From Chitinophagaceae bacterium (GTDB lineage Bacteria > Bacteroidota > Bacteroidia > Chitinophagales > Chitinophagaceae), in NCBI GenBank assembly GCA_026785745.1, contig JAJAZO010000239.1:1-9722 (forward strand): a DNA stretch of 9,722 bases, in the 5' to 3' direction. The position numbers were made by a program, and so were the translations under genes. The notes under the pieces were generated by a model. That model worked only from the letters and a program-made list of their open reading frames with translations, had not been told where the DNA came from and did not search any database. The stretch's first letter is position 1. Each line of letters opens with the position of its first letter. Below are positions 1-5,738 of the stretch, piece after piece.

Positions 1-91
1 CCTTTTATAGTCAGCAGGAAAAAGAAAGATGTTATGGTAAGCGGCCTCTTCAAAAAAATCTCTTTACAATGTTACACAATTAATTGTTTGC
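1..91. other. Left-edge sequence, no supportable gene
   Basis: I see no gene I can defend here. Two plus-strand frames are open from the window edge, one to a TAA at 81-83 and one to a TAA at 100-102, so the tail of a plus-strand gene from outside the window is possible. Neither short peptide is recognisable, and the second frame runs into the terminator stem of the next gene. There is no ATG on the minus strand in this stretch. Confidence 0.4.
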
Positions 92-136
92 TTAAAAAAT
101 AAGCCACCCCGATTGTATTATTACCGGGATGGCTTA
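92..136 (-). terminator. Rho-independent terminator of the S46 peptidase gene
   Basis: Read on the minus strand, positions 136-125 and 111-100 form a 12-bp stem (TAAGCCATCCCG against CGGGGTGGCTTA) with one G-U pair and a 13-nt loop. A run of six U follows (A-run at 94-99 on the plus strand). It starts 14 bases past the peptidase stop codon at 151-153, which is where its terminator should be. No U-tract follows directly in the plus direction, so I call it minus-strand only. Confidence 0.85.
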
Positions 137-150
137 CAAAAAAACAAATT

Positions 151-2331
151 TTATTTCATCAGTTTTAATTCCTTAATAATATTAGCACCTCCACCTAATT
201 TATCAATGCACCACAGTACATAGCGGATGTCAACACAAATAGTGCGGTTCAAATCTTTATCAAAAGCCAGTTTATGGCTAAGGGCTTCATAGTTACCATC
301 AAAGGCAAGGCCGATTAATTCGCCATTCTTATTAATAACAGGTGAGCCGGAATTACCACCCGTAATATCGTTGGTAGTAATAAAACCAATTACCAGGTCT
401 TTCCTCGTCGGGTCCATATACTGGCCAAAATCTTTTTTCTTCAGCAATTCAATTTGTTTGGCGGGCAAATCAAATTCATAATCACCTGCCTTGTATTTTT
501 CCAGCAACCCTTTGGATGTGGTTACATAATCATAAAAAACTGCATCCCTTGGCCGGTATGATTTTACATTGCCATAGCTTACCCGCATGGTAAACGTAGC
601 ATCAGGGTACATCATTTTTGCTTTTACCGGATCCATTTCCATAATGCCTTTTAAATACAATCTTCCCAGCTCTGCATTCTTGACATTGAACTGCTGGAAG
701 TAAGGGGCATACTTACTTGTATAATTAGTAAAGAAGGTGCTGGCATGTGCAAATGCAGGATCGCTTTGTAATGTAACAGCATCTGGCCTGGCCACAAATG
801 CTTTCCATTTAGCATCATCAAATATCATGGTCTTACTGAATATGTCTGCTGCATATTTTTTATAAGTAGCCTCATCATCTAACGGGCCGTATGTATTTTT
901 AAGTGTGCCGAAAAAGCCGATTGGTTGCTGGTCTTTTACCACATCTTCATAAAACATTTTGGTAACGGCAGCTACAATATTCTGATCGGATGCTTTATTT
1001 TCCCCTTCCAGGAAAGCGGCTCTTTGTTTATCAGCAGCATCCACAGCTTTTTTTACATCGGCTTGTGAAGTGCCTGTTTTCACCATCGCAACTTCTAATT
1101 GTAATAACGAACCAGCAAATGAAATCAACGGTGAACCGGTAACCCCTTCATTCATATACTGGCGGTGTTTGGCATAGGGTCTCCATGCTTCATAAGCTTT
1201 GCCCCAATCGGTAAATATGCTTTCGTATTCGGGTTTGCCTTTTGCCCAGGCATTAAATTTTTCTTCAAACAGTTTCTTTTGTCCAAACACATCGTACTTC
1301 AGCAATTGTTTTGTTTCACCATCAAAAAATTTCCAGTAGTTGGCAATGCCGGCATAGTCTGAAGATAATTGTAGTTTGGTGGCCGGGTCTTTTTTCATTT
1401 CTTCAAACATATATTTCAGCCTTGCATCACGCAGCTTCACCAATGTTGGGTTGTTGATGTCTGTTGCCAGTTTAACGCCATACGAACTTTCATAACGGTT
1501 GGTACCACCGGGATAACCCCATATCATCGCAAAGTCACCATCTTTCAATGGTTTTAAAGAAACAGGCAGGTACCATTTAGGCTTCAGCGGTACATTACTT
1601 TCGCTGAATTTGGCAGGCAACCCATCAGCACCCGAATAAACCCTGAAAACTGAAAAATCGCCAGTGTGTCGTGGCCATTCCCAGTTGTCGGTATCACCGC
1701 CAAACTTTCCAACACTTTCCGGCGGAGTACCTACCAGGCGAATATCGGTGTAGCGTTGGTAAACAAATGCGAGGAACTGGTTACCCTTGAATAATGAATT
1801 TACTCTTGTTTCAATATTCTTCGATGGATCACTCATCCTTTTATTGATAGCGGCAAACACGGCAGCTTGTTTTTGTAATCTTTCGGCACCGCTCAATCCT
1901 TTTAATGAATCCATCACTTCTTTGGTTACCTCATCAATGCGTAATAAAAACTGCACGGAAAGATTAGAAGGAATTTCTTCTGCTTTATTTTTTGCATAAA
2001 AACCATTCTGGAGATAATTAAGATCCGGATGGTTAGGATCCTCCTTACTAGCCGATGCAATGGCATCATAACCGCAGTGGTGGTTGGTAAATATCAAACC
2101 TTCTGCACTTACAATTTCGCCGGTGCAGCCACCACCAAAAATGATGATAGCATCTTTCAGTGATGCTTTGTTGATATTGTACAACTGGTCTTTGGTGAGC
2201 TTCAACCCCTTTTTCACCATATCATTATACACCTGCTGACCGAGCAGCAATGGCAGCCACATTCCTTCTTCGGCAAAAGATTTAAAAAACAAACTGACAG
2301 AGAGGACAATCGTTAAAAATAGTTTCTTCAT
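151..2331 (-). CDS. S46 family serine dipeptidyl-peptidase, DPP7 type
   Basis: This is a secreted or periplasmic dipeptidyl-peptidase of MEROPS family S46, which removes dipeptides from the N-termini of peptides; in Bacteroidota such enzymes feed amino-acid uptake. The 726 residues match the usual family length of about 700-730. A signal peptide covers residues 1-20 (basic start, hydrophobic core, cleavage near SFA/EEGMW), leaving the family's typical acidic-GMW mature N-terminus. The chymotrypsin-like triad is visible: His85 in FTNHHCGYD, Asp225 in RHTGDF, Ser661 in TGGNSGSP. Asn216 and Trp217 in DNWEWPRHTGDF fit the substrate N-terminus-binding segment. Eighteen residues after the serine, at the S1-specificity position, is Gly679 (FDGNYEA); family knowledge gives Gly in DPP7 (hydrophobic P1) and Arg in DPP11 (acidic P1), so DPP7-like specificity is inferred. 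The gene is single, with its own promoter and terminator, and looks intact. Confidence 0.95.
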   Translation of the reverse strand: MKKLFLTIVLSVSLFFKSFAEEGMWLPLLLGQQVYNDMVKKGLKLTKDQLYNINKASLKDAIIIFGGGCTGEIVSAEGLIFTNHHCGYDAIASASKEDPNHPDLNYLQNGFYAKNKAEEIPSNLSVQFLLRIDEVTKEVMDSLKGLSGAERLQKQAAVFAAINKRMSDPSKNIETRVNSLFKGNQFLAFVYQRYTDIRLVGTPPESVGKFGGDTDNWEWPRHTGDFSVFRVYSGADGLPAKFSESNVPLKPKWYLPVSLKPLKDGDFAMIWGYPGGTNRYESSYGVKLATDINNPTLVKLRDARLKYMFEEMKKDPATKLQLSSDYAGIANYWKFFDGETKQLLKYDVFGQKKLFEEKFNAWAKGKPEYESIFTDWGKAYEAWRPYAKHRQYMNEGVTGSPLISFAGSLLQLEVAMVKTGTSQADVKKAVDAADKQRAAFLEGENKASDQNIVAAVTKMFYEDVVKDQQPIGFFGTLKNTYGPLDDEATYKKYAADIFSKTMIFDDAKWKAFVARPDAVTLQSDPAFAHASTFFTNYTSKYAPYFQQFNVKNAELGRLYLKGIMEMDPVKAKMMYPDATFTMRVSYGNVKSYRPRDAVFYDYVTTSKGLLEKYKAGDYEFDLPAKQIELLKKKDFGQYMDPTRKDLVIGFITTNDITGGNSGSPVINKNGELIGLAFDGNYEALSHKLAFDKDLNRTICVDIRYVLWCIDKLGGGANIIKELKLMK

Positions 2332-2350
2332 TTGTTGAAATTTAAGTGAA

Positions 2351-2382
2351 CAAACCTACTATAAAAAACAGGGGCAACCAAA
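2351..2382 (-). promoter_or_regulatory. Bacteroidota-type promoter of the S46 peptidase gene
   Basis: On the minus strand there is an exact TAnnTTTG -7 box (TAGGTTTG, 2358-2351) and a TTTG -33 box (2382-2379) separated by 20 bases, as expected for the primary Bacteroidota sigma factor. The -7 box lies about 20 bases before the ATG at 2331-2329, giving a very short leader. The -33 box overlaps the left 8-bp direct repeat that flanks the MITE-like element. Confidence 0.7.
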
Positions 2383-2387
2383 AGCTG
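2380..2387. repeat. Left flanking direct repeat (probable target-site duplication)
   Basis: AAAAGCTG here recurs in the same orientation at 2643-2650, directly outside both ends of the inverted-repeat element. The next base (T) also matches on both sides, so the duplication could be scored as 8 or 9 bp. Confidence 0.65.
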
Positions 2388-2642
2388 TCAGGGCAGACGC
2401 ATTAAAATTTAAGGCAAAGTACAGCACACTGATGACACGGATCTGCCTGTCGGCAGACAAGTTGAACGGATTTACACTGTTTTCTTGCTTTATTCAGACT
2501 TGTAAAGTACGTATCCCCAACACAGAAGGGTAATCACAGATTTGACCGCCGCAGGCGGATAAAAAATCCGTTATTATCCGCCCTTTCCGTGTCATCCGTG
2601 TTCCCTTTTTCACTTAGACAGATTTTAATGCGTCTCCCTTGA
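2388..2642. mobile_element. MITE-like non-coding element with terminal inverted repeats
   Basis: This 255-bp segment has no credible gene. Its ends are inverted copies of each other: 2388-2410 against 2620-2642 agree at 20 of 23 positions without gaps, with a perfect 14-bp core AGACGCATTAAAAT (2395-2408 and 2622-2635). Further inverted pairs are nested inside: 2426-2441 with 2586-2601 (15 of 16), and 2465-2473 with 2564-2572 (9 of 9). There are also local hairpins at 2442-2457 and 2554-2582. It is flanked by the 8-bp repeat AAAAGCTG. Together these are the marks of a miniature inverted-repeat transposable element moved in trans by a transposase not present here. Several IS families make 8-10 bp duplications, so I cannot name the parent. 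It sits between two divergently transcribed genes and may affect expression of either. Confidence 0.7.
2554..2582. repeat. Perfect 9-bp stem-loop inside the MITE-like element
   Basis: GGCGGATAA (2554-2562) pairs with TTATCCGCC (2574-2582) around an 11-nt loop. The left arm can also pair with CCGCC at 2546-2550, and part of the loop pairs with 2465-2473, so alternative folds compete. No U-tract follows, so it is not a standard terminator. Confidence 0.65.
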
Positions 2643-2650
2643 AAAAGCTG
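2643..2650. repeat. Right flanking direct repeat (probable target-site duplication)
   Basis: AAAAGCTG, identical to 2380-2387, directly follows the right inverted repeat of the element. The 44 bases from here to the GH18 start codon contain no clear promoter: TAAATTAC at 2669-2676 resembles a -7 box only weakly, and the nearest upstream TTG is too close. Confidence 0.65.
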
Positions 2651-2694
2651 TTGATTAAGGGATTATTGTAAATTACAAGTCCAAATAACTAATT

Positions 2695-4053
2695 ATGAGA
2701 TTACGAAACAGTATTGCCGGCCTGCTTCTTTGTATAGTAATTTTTAATGCTTGTAGTAAAAAAGGAGGCGGCAGTACTCCGCCACCCCCGCCGCCGCCAA
2801 CTCCACCCGGATGTGCAGCTAACACAGCTCCGGCCAATGGTTTTTTTGTTACAACAACATCCCTTACACTTAGCTGGTCAGCAGTAACTGGTGCCACCGG
2901 CTATGATGTTTATTTGGGTGCTTCGCCAGCTAGCGCAACAGTAATATCTAGTAATGTAACCACTACTTCTTATAATTATACTGTGCCTGGTTTTGCCACC
3001 AGCCAGACATTATACTGGTATGTGCAACCAAAAAATGCAACTGGCGGAGCTGCCGGATGCAGTTCAACTGTCACTTCATTTGTTTCTGCTGTTATACAAG
3101 CACCACCGCCGTTTGGCTATTATGTGGTGGGGTATCTTCCTTCTTACAGAACCATAACGGATATACCAGATGTAAAATTCAGGATGACCAATGTGATAGT
3201 GTATGCATTTTATGGGGTCAACAGTTCCGGTACTTTATCGGCACCAGCTTCACCGGCTTCCACTTTGGCGGCAGTAGCGACCAAAGCAAGAACAAACAAT
3301 GCCAAAATATTTTTGGGAATAAATGATGGAAGCGGCGATGGCAAAACCAATTTTAAAAATATGGCAGCTACTGCTGCGGGCAGAAATAATTTTATAAAAG
3401 GGGTGATGAATGTGGTGCGAACCAATAACCTGGATGGGGTGGATATGGACTGGGAATTTCCCACTACATCCGATGGAACGGATCTTACATTTACCGCATT
3501 GATGAAGGAACTATCCGATTCATTACATCGGGATGCAAGGTATTATTTATCATCAGCCGTTACCGCAGGTAAATATGCCGGTGGCATACGGGATGCTATC
3601 CGCAATGAAATTTTTCCTTACGTTGATTTTTTTAATGTGATGGCGTATGATGATTTTAATACCACTGTTCCTTACCGCCATCACAGCGATTATACATTAG
3701 CACAAACCTGTTTGAACTACTGGTTAACGACAAGGGGAATGCCTGCTTCAAAATGTGTGCTGGGGCTGCCGGCTTATGGAAGGCCATCAGGAATTACCCA
3801 ATCCAATACAGTGCTTACGTATAAAACAATTTTATCACAAGGTGGTAATCCGCAGTATGATTCTGCTGTAGTTACTGCCGGTGGATTTACTATCTACACT
3901 ATTTATTATAATGGTCAGTACACGGTAAAGCGAAAAGCAAAACTGGCCAAAGACATTGCTAACGGTGTAATGCTTTGGGAGAAATGGCAGGATGCGGCAG
4001 ATGGTAATTCTTTATTGAAAGCAGCTTGTGATACGGTGGGGAGGGGGTATTGA
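2695..4053 (+). CDS. GH18 chitinase-like lipoprotein with N-terminal Fn3-like domain
   Basis: This is probably a chitinase (glycoside hydrolase family 18), which cleaves beta-1,4-linked N-acetylglucosamine polymers by substrate-assisted catalysis. Residues 1-20 are a lipoprotein signal peptide ending in a lipobox-like FNAC with Cys20 as the lipidated residue. A low-complexity linker (SKKGGGS, then seven Pro) follows. Residues about 45-132 form a fibronectin-III-like domain (SLTLSWSAVTGATGYDVY, later LYWYVQPKN). Residues 141-445 are the catalytic barrel: strand 1 FGYYVVGYLPSY, the DxxDxDxE motif as D247, D250, D252 and acid/base E254, the MAYDD motif (316-320), LGLPAYGR (356-363), and barrel-closing W428 in GVMLWEKW. 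The usual SxGG motif is altered to GINDG (208-212). The residues after Cys20 are basic rather than acidic, so the known acidic surface-export signal is not obvious. An endo-N-acetylglucosaminidase is an alternative. The stop lies one base from the obgE stop on the other strand. Confidence 0.9.
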   Translation: MRLRNSIAGLLLCIVIFNACSKKGGGSTPPPPPPPTPPGCAANTAPANGFFVTTTSLTLSWSAVTGATGYDVYLGASPASATVISSNVTTTSYNYTVPGFATSQTLYWYVQPKNATGGAAGCSSTVTSFVSAVIQAPPPFGYYVVGYLPSYRTITDIPDVKFRMTNVIVYAFYGVNSSGTLSAPASPASTLAAVATKARTNNAKIFLGINDGSGDGKTNFKNMAATAAGRNNFIKGVMNVVRTNNLDGVDMDWEFPTTSDGTDLTFTALMKELSDSLHRDARYYLSSAVTAGKYAGGIRDAIRNEIFPYVDFFNVMAYDDFNTTVPYRHHSDYTLAQTCLNYWLTTRGMPASKCVLGLPAYGRPSGITQSNTVLTYKTILSQGGNPQYDSAVVTAGGFTIYTIYYNGQYTVKRKAKLAKDIANGVMLWEKWQDAADGNSLLKAACDTVGRGY

Positions 4054-4054
4054 G

Positions 4055-5056
4055 TTATTCAACCGGCTCATTCAACACCTTCCACAACAAATCTTTCAAC
4101 TCTACCAACCCTTTATTGGTAACAGATGAAATAAACAGGTGAGGGATGCCAGCCGGTAATTCTTTTTCAACCGCTGCTTTCAATTCATCATCCAGCATAT
4201 CGCTTTTGCTGATGGCAATAATAAATTGTTTGTTCAGTAATTCAGGATTGTATTGCTCCAGTTCGTTAACCAAGATGTCAAATTCTTTTTTATGATCATC
4301 ACTGTCAGCGGGAATAAGAAATAACAGAACAGAGTTTCGTTCGATATGTCGCAGAAAACGATGGCCTAATCCTTTCCCTTCTGATGCCCCTTCAATAATA
4401 CCGGGCAAGTCGGCAATGCAAAAACTTTTTCCGTCACGATATTCTACCATTCCCAGGTTGGGGGTGATGGTGGTAAAAGCATAATCGGCAATCTTTGGTT
4501 TGGCGGCTGTAATAACAGAAAGTAATGTTGATTTACCCGCATTGGGGAAACCCACCAGCCCAACATCGGCCAATACTTTTAGTTCTAATACTTTCCAACC
4601 CTCTGAACCGGGAAGGCCCGGCTGTGCATGTTCTGGTGCCTGGTTGGTAGGGGTAGCGAAATGAGCATTGCCCAATCCACCTTTTCCGCCGGGAATCCAT
4701 ATAAACTCCTGTCCGTCTTCTAAAATTTCCACTTCCTGTTTGCCGGTTTCTTCATCCCTGGCAATGGTACCAAGCGGCACTTCGATGATGATGTCTTTTC
4801 CTGTCTTGCCGCTGCTGTTACTGGCGCCACCATTTTCACCATTTTCGGCCAGCACATTTTTATAATAACGCAGATGAAGCAGTGTCCAAAGGTTGCTGTT
4901 GCCTTTCAGGATGATGTGTGCACCACGGCCACCATCACCACCATCGGGGCCACCCAATGCGGTGAATTTATCCCGCAAAAAATGCCTGAAGCCGGCACCG
5001 CCATGTCCGCTACGACAAAAAATGCGGATATGGTCAACAAAATTACTTTTCTCCAA
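4055..5056 (-). CDS. obgE: GTPase Obg/CgtA (ribosome assembly)
   Basis: Obg is a conserved, normally essential GTPase that binds the large ribosomal subunit during its assembly and links it to stress signals. From the chosen start (333 aa), residues 1-157 form the glycine-rich Obg fold ([14 protein letters not shown] at 4-17, [11 protein letters not shown] at 35-45). The G domain follows: P-loop GFPNAGKS (169-176), Thr-rich switch I near [13 protein letters not shown] (216-219), SKSD in place of NKxD as G4 (283-286), and SSV as G5 (310-312). There is no C-terminal OCT domain. The frame contains no ATG or GTG before the conserved region; the only starts are TTG at 5146-5144 and TTG at 5056-5054. 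I chose the latter because it places (M)EKSNFVDH where Obg homologues begin; the extra 30 residues of the longer form look like nothing in the family. An SD-like AAGGTGG does precede the longer start, so it stays possible. Confidence 0.95.
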   Translation of the reverse strand: MEKSNFVDHIRIFCRSGHGGAGFRHFLRDKFTALGGPDGGDGGRGAHIILKGNSNLWTLLHLRYYKNVLAENGENGGASNSSGKTGKDIIIEVPLGTIARDEETGKQEVEILEDGQEFIWIPGGKGGLGNAHFATPTNQAPEHAQPGLPGSEGWKVLELKVLADVGLVGFPNAGKSTLLSVITAAKPKIADYAFTTITPNLGMVEYRDGKSFCIADLPGIIEGASEGKGLGHRFLRHIERNSVLLFLIPADSDDHKKEFDILVNELEQYNPELLNKQFIIAISKSDMLDDELKAAVEKELPAGIPHLFISSVTNKGLVELKDLLWKVLNEPVE

Positions 5057-5157
5057 AACTGTATTTTTACTGTGTGCTACGAAGGTATTAGCTTTAGCTA
5101 TGACCGTAGTAATACAAAAGTTAATGCTTACTTTTTTACCGGACAAGTTCCACCTTC

Positions 5158-5176
5158 GTCTCGTTTAGAACGAGGC
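5158..5176. repeat. Small hairpin in the obgE / DUF6970 divergent intergenic region
   Basis: CTCGTT (5160-5165) and AACGAG (5169-5174) are perfect inverted copies around TAG; a G-T pair and a G-C pair extend the stem to 8. It lies in the obgE leader if the promoter at 5191-5198 is right, and upstream of the divergent small gene. It could be an operator-like palindrome or leader hairpin; no U-tract follows. Role unknown. Confidence 0.4.
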
Positions 5177-5190
5177 TATGGCGAAAAAAG

Positions 5191-5198
5191 CAAATATA
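5191..5198 (-). promoter_or_regulatory. Candidate -7 box for obgE
   Basis: TATATTTG on the minus strand is an exact TAnnTTTG match, upstream of both possible obgE starts. No TTTG or TTG lies at the expected 19-21 base spacing; the nearest TTG is only 13 bases upstream. It is therefore a half-supported promoter. Confidence 0.35.
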
Positions 5199-5227
5199 CC
5201 TTAACAATCATCAACCCACTTTTTATC

Positions 5228-5608
5228 ATGAAATACCTGCTTATTGTACTTATGCTCCCTTTTTTATCTGCCAGCGAATGTGGTAAGAAAAAGAATAACA
5301 AAACAGCCGATACTACAGAAACAGTGAAAGACTCCATTCCGGTTTGTGTAAGAAAAATGATTGATGCAGCAAATAAGGAAACACCGCCTGATGCACCGGA
5401 GAAGATAGATGAGTATGTCTATAATGGTAAAACAGTTTACCTGTTTATGGCCCAGTGCTGTGATCAGTTCAATGTATTATATGATGATAGTTGTAAAATG
5501 ATCTGCTCACCTTCCGGCGGTATTACCGGCAGAGGGGATCGTAAATGTGAAGATTTTTCGAAAAATGCCAAACATATAAAACAGATTTGGACAAATTCAG
5601 TAAAATAA
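5228..5608 (+). CDS. Small Cys-rich exported protein, DUF6970-like
   Basis: This encodes 126 residues with no known function. The start is the ATG before MKYLLIV, because it begins a typical export signal; the frame is open further left, but that part lies antisense to obgE and has no signal. The signal covers about residues 1-17, followed by Cys18 and a Lys-rich stretch (GKKKNNK). Cys18 would suit a lipoprotein, but Glu17 before it is not a normal lipobox residue, so cleavage by signal peptidase I around LSA/SE is also possible. The core has IPVCVRKMID (37-46), YNGKTVYLF (65-73), CCDQFNVLYD (77-86), then Cys89, Cys93, PSGGITGRGDRKC with Cys107. From memory this resembles DUF6970 of Bacteroidota (CCDQ...YD...C.PSGGI.G.GD..C); that match was not tested. 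The Cys residues suggest disulfides or metal binding. It diverges from obgE and its stop overlaps a strong terminator. Confidence 0.85.
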   Translation: MKYLLIVLMLPFLSASECGKKKNNKTADTTETVKDSIPVCVRKMIDAANKETPPDAPEKIDEYVYNGKTVYLFMAQCCDQFNVLYDDSCKMICSPSGGITGRGDRKCEDFSKNAKHIKQIWTNSVK

Positions 5609-5645
5609 AAAATCCCGTGTCGCCTCAGGCAACACGGGATTTTTT
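5607..5645. terminator. Bidirectional rho-independent terminator
   Basis: AAAAAATCCCGTGT (5607-5620) and ACACGGGATTTTTT (5632-5645) are perfect 14-base inverted copies; the loop holds a further GCC/GGC pair. The T-run on one side and A-run on the other let it work in both directions, serving the small plus-strand gene, whose TAA (5606-5608) it overlaps, and the minus-strand propeller gene. It begins 17 bases beyond 5662, the end of that gene's sorting domain in the shifted frame. Confidence 0.9.
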
Positions 5646-5661
5646 CTACAAGAATATTTAA

Positions 5662-5738
5662 TTACTGAACTACTACTTTAGTACTATAAACAGCTTTGCT
5701 GCCCTGGTCAGTTACTTTTACTAAATAAACCCCTTTTG
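5662..5738 (-). other. Out-of-frame C-terminal end of the T9SS sorting domain
   Basis: In the -1 frame relative to the propeller gene, this stretch reads on from the shared KG as VYLVKVTD, then a loop and STKVVVQ, then TAA (5664-5662). These are the last beta-strands expected of a type A sorting domain (KGVYLVKV...KVVV), missing from the zero-frame product. Joining the frames at 5730-5736 gives a complete protein of 417 residues with an ordinary C-terminus. Confidence 0.8.

Noticed and set aside
1165..1999. Plus-strand open frames inside the S46 gene
   Set aside because: Antisense to a complete, motif-rich peptidase; no homology recognised.
2388..2642. Structured RNA or riboswitch upstream of the GH18 gene
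   Set aside because: Paired ends outside all internal structure plus flanking direct repeats fit a transposable element better; I see no known riboswitch core.
2673..2897. Minus-strand open frame with a poly-Gly stretch
   Set aside because: It is the complement of the poly-Pro linker of the GH18 gene and has no start context or protein character of its own.
3057..3464. Open frames on both strands inside the GH18 gene
   Set aside because: They lie wholly within a well-supported catalytic domain and look like frame shadows.
5158..5176. Terminator between obgE and the divergent small gene
   Set aside because: Stem of only 6-8 bp with no adjacent U-tract, and divergent genes need no terminator there.
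4874..5227. Long plus-strand extension in front of the DUF6970-like gene (244-residue reading)
   Set aside because: The extra part lies antisense to obgE and its leader and resembles no domain; a clean export signal begins at the ATG at 5228.
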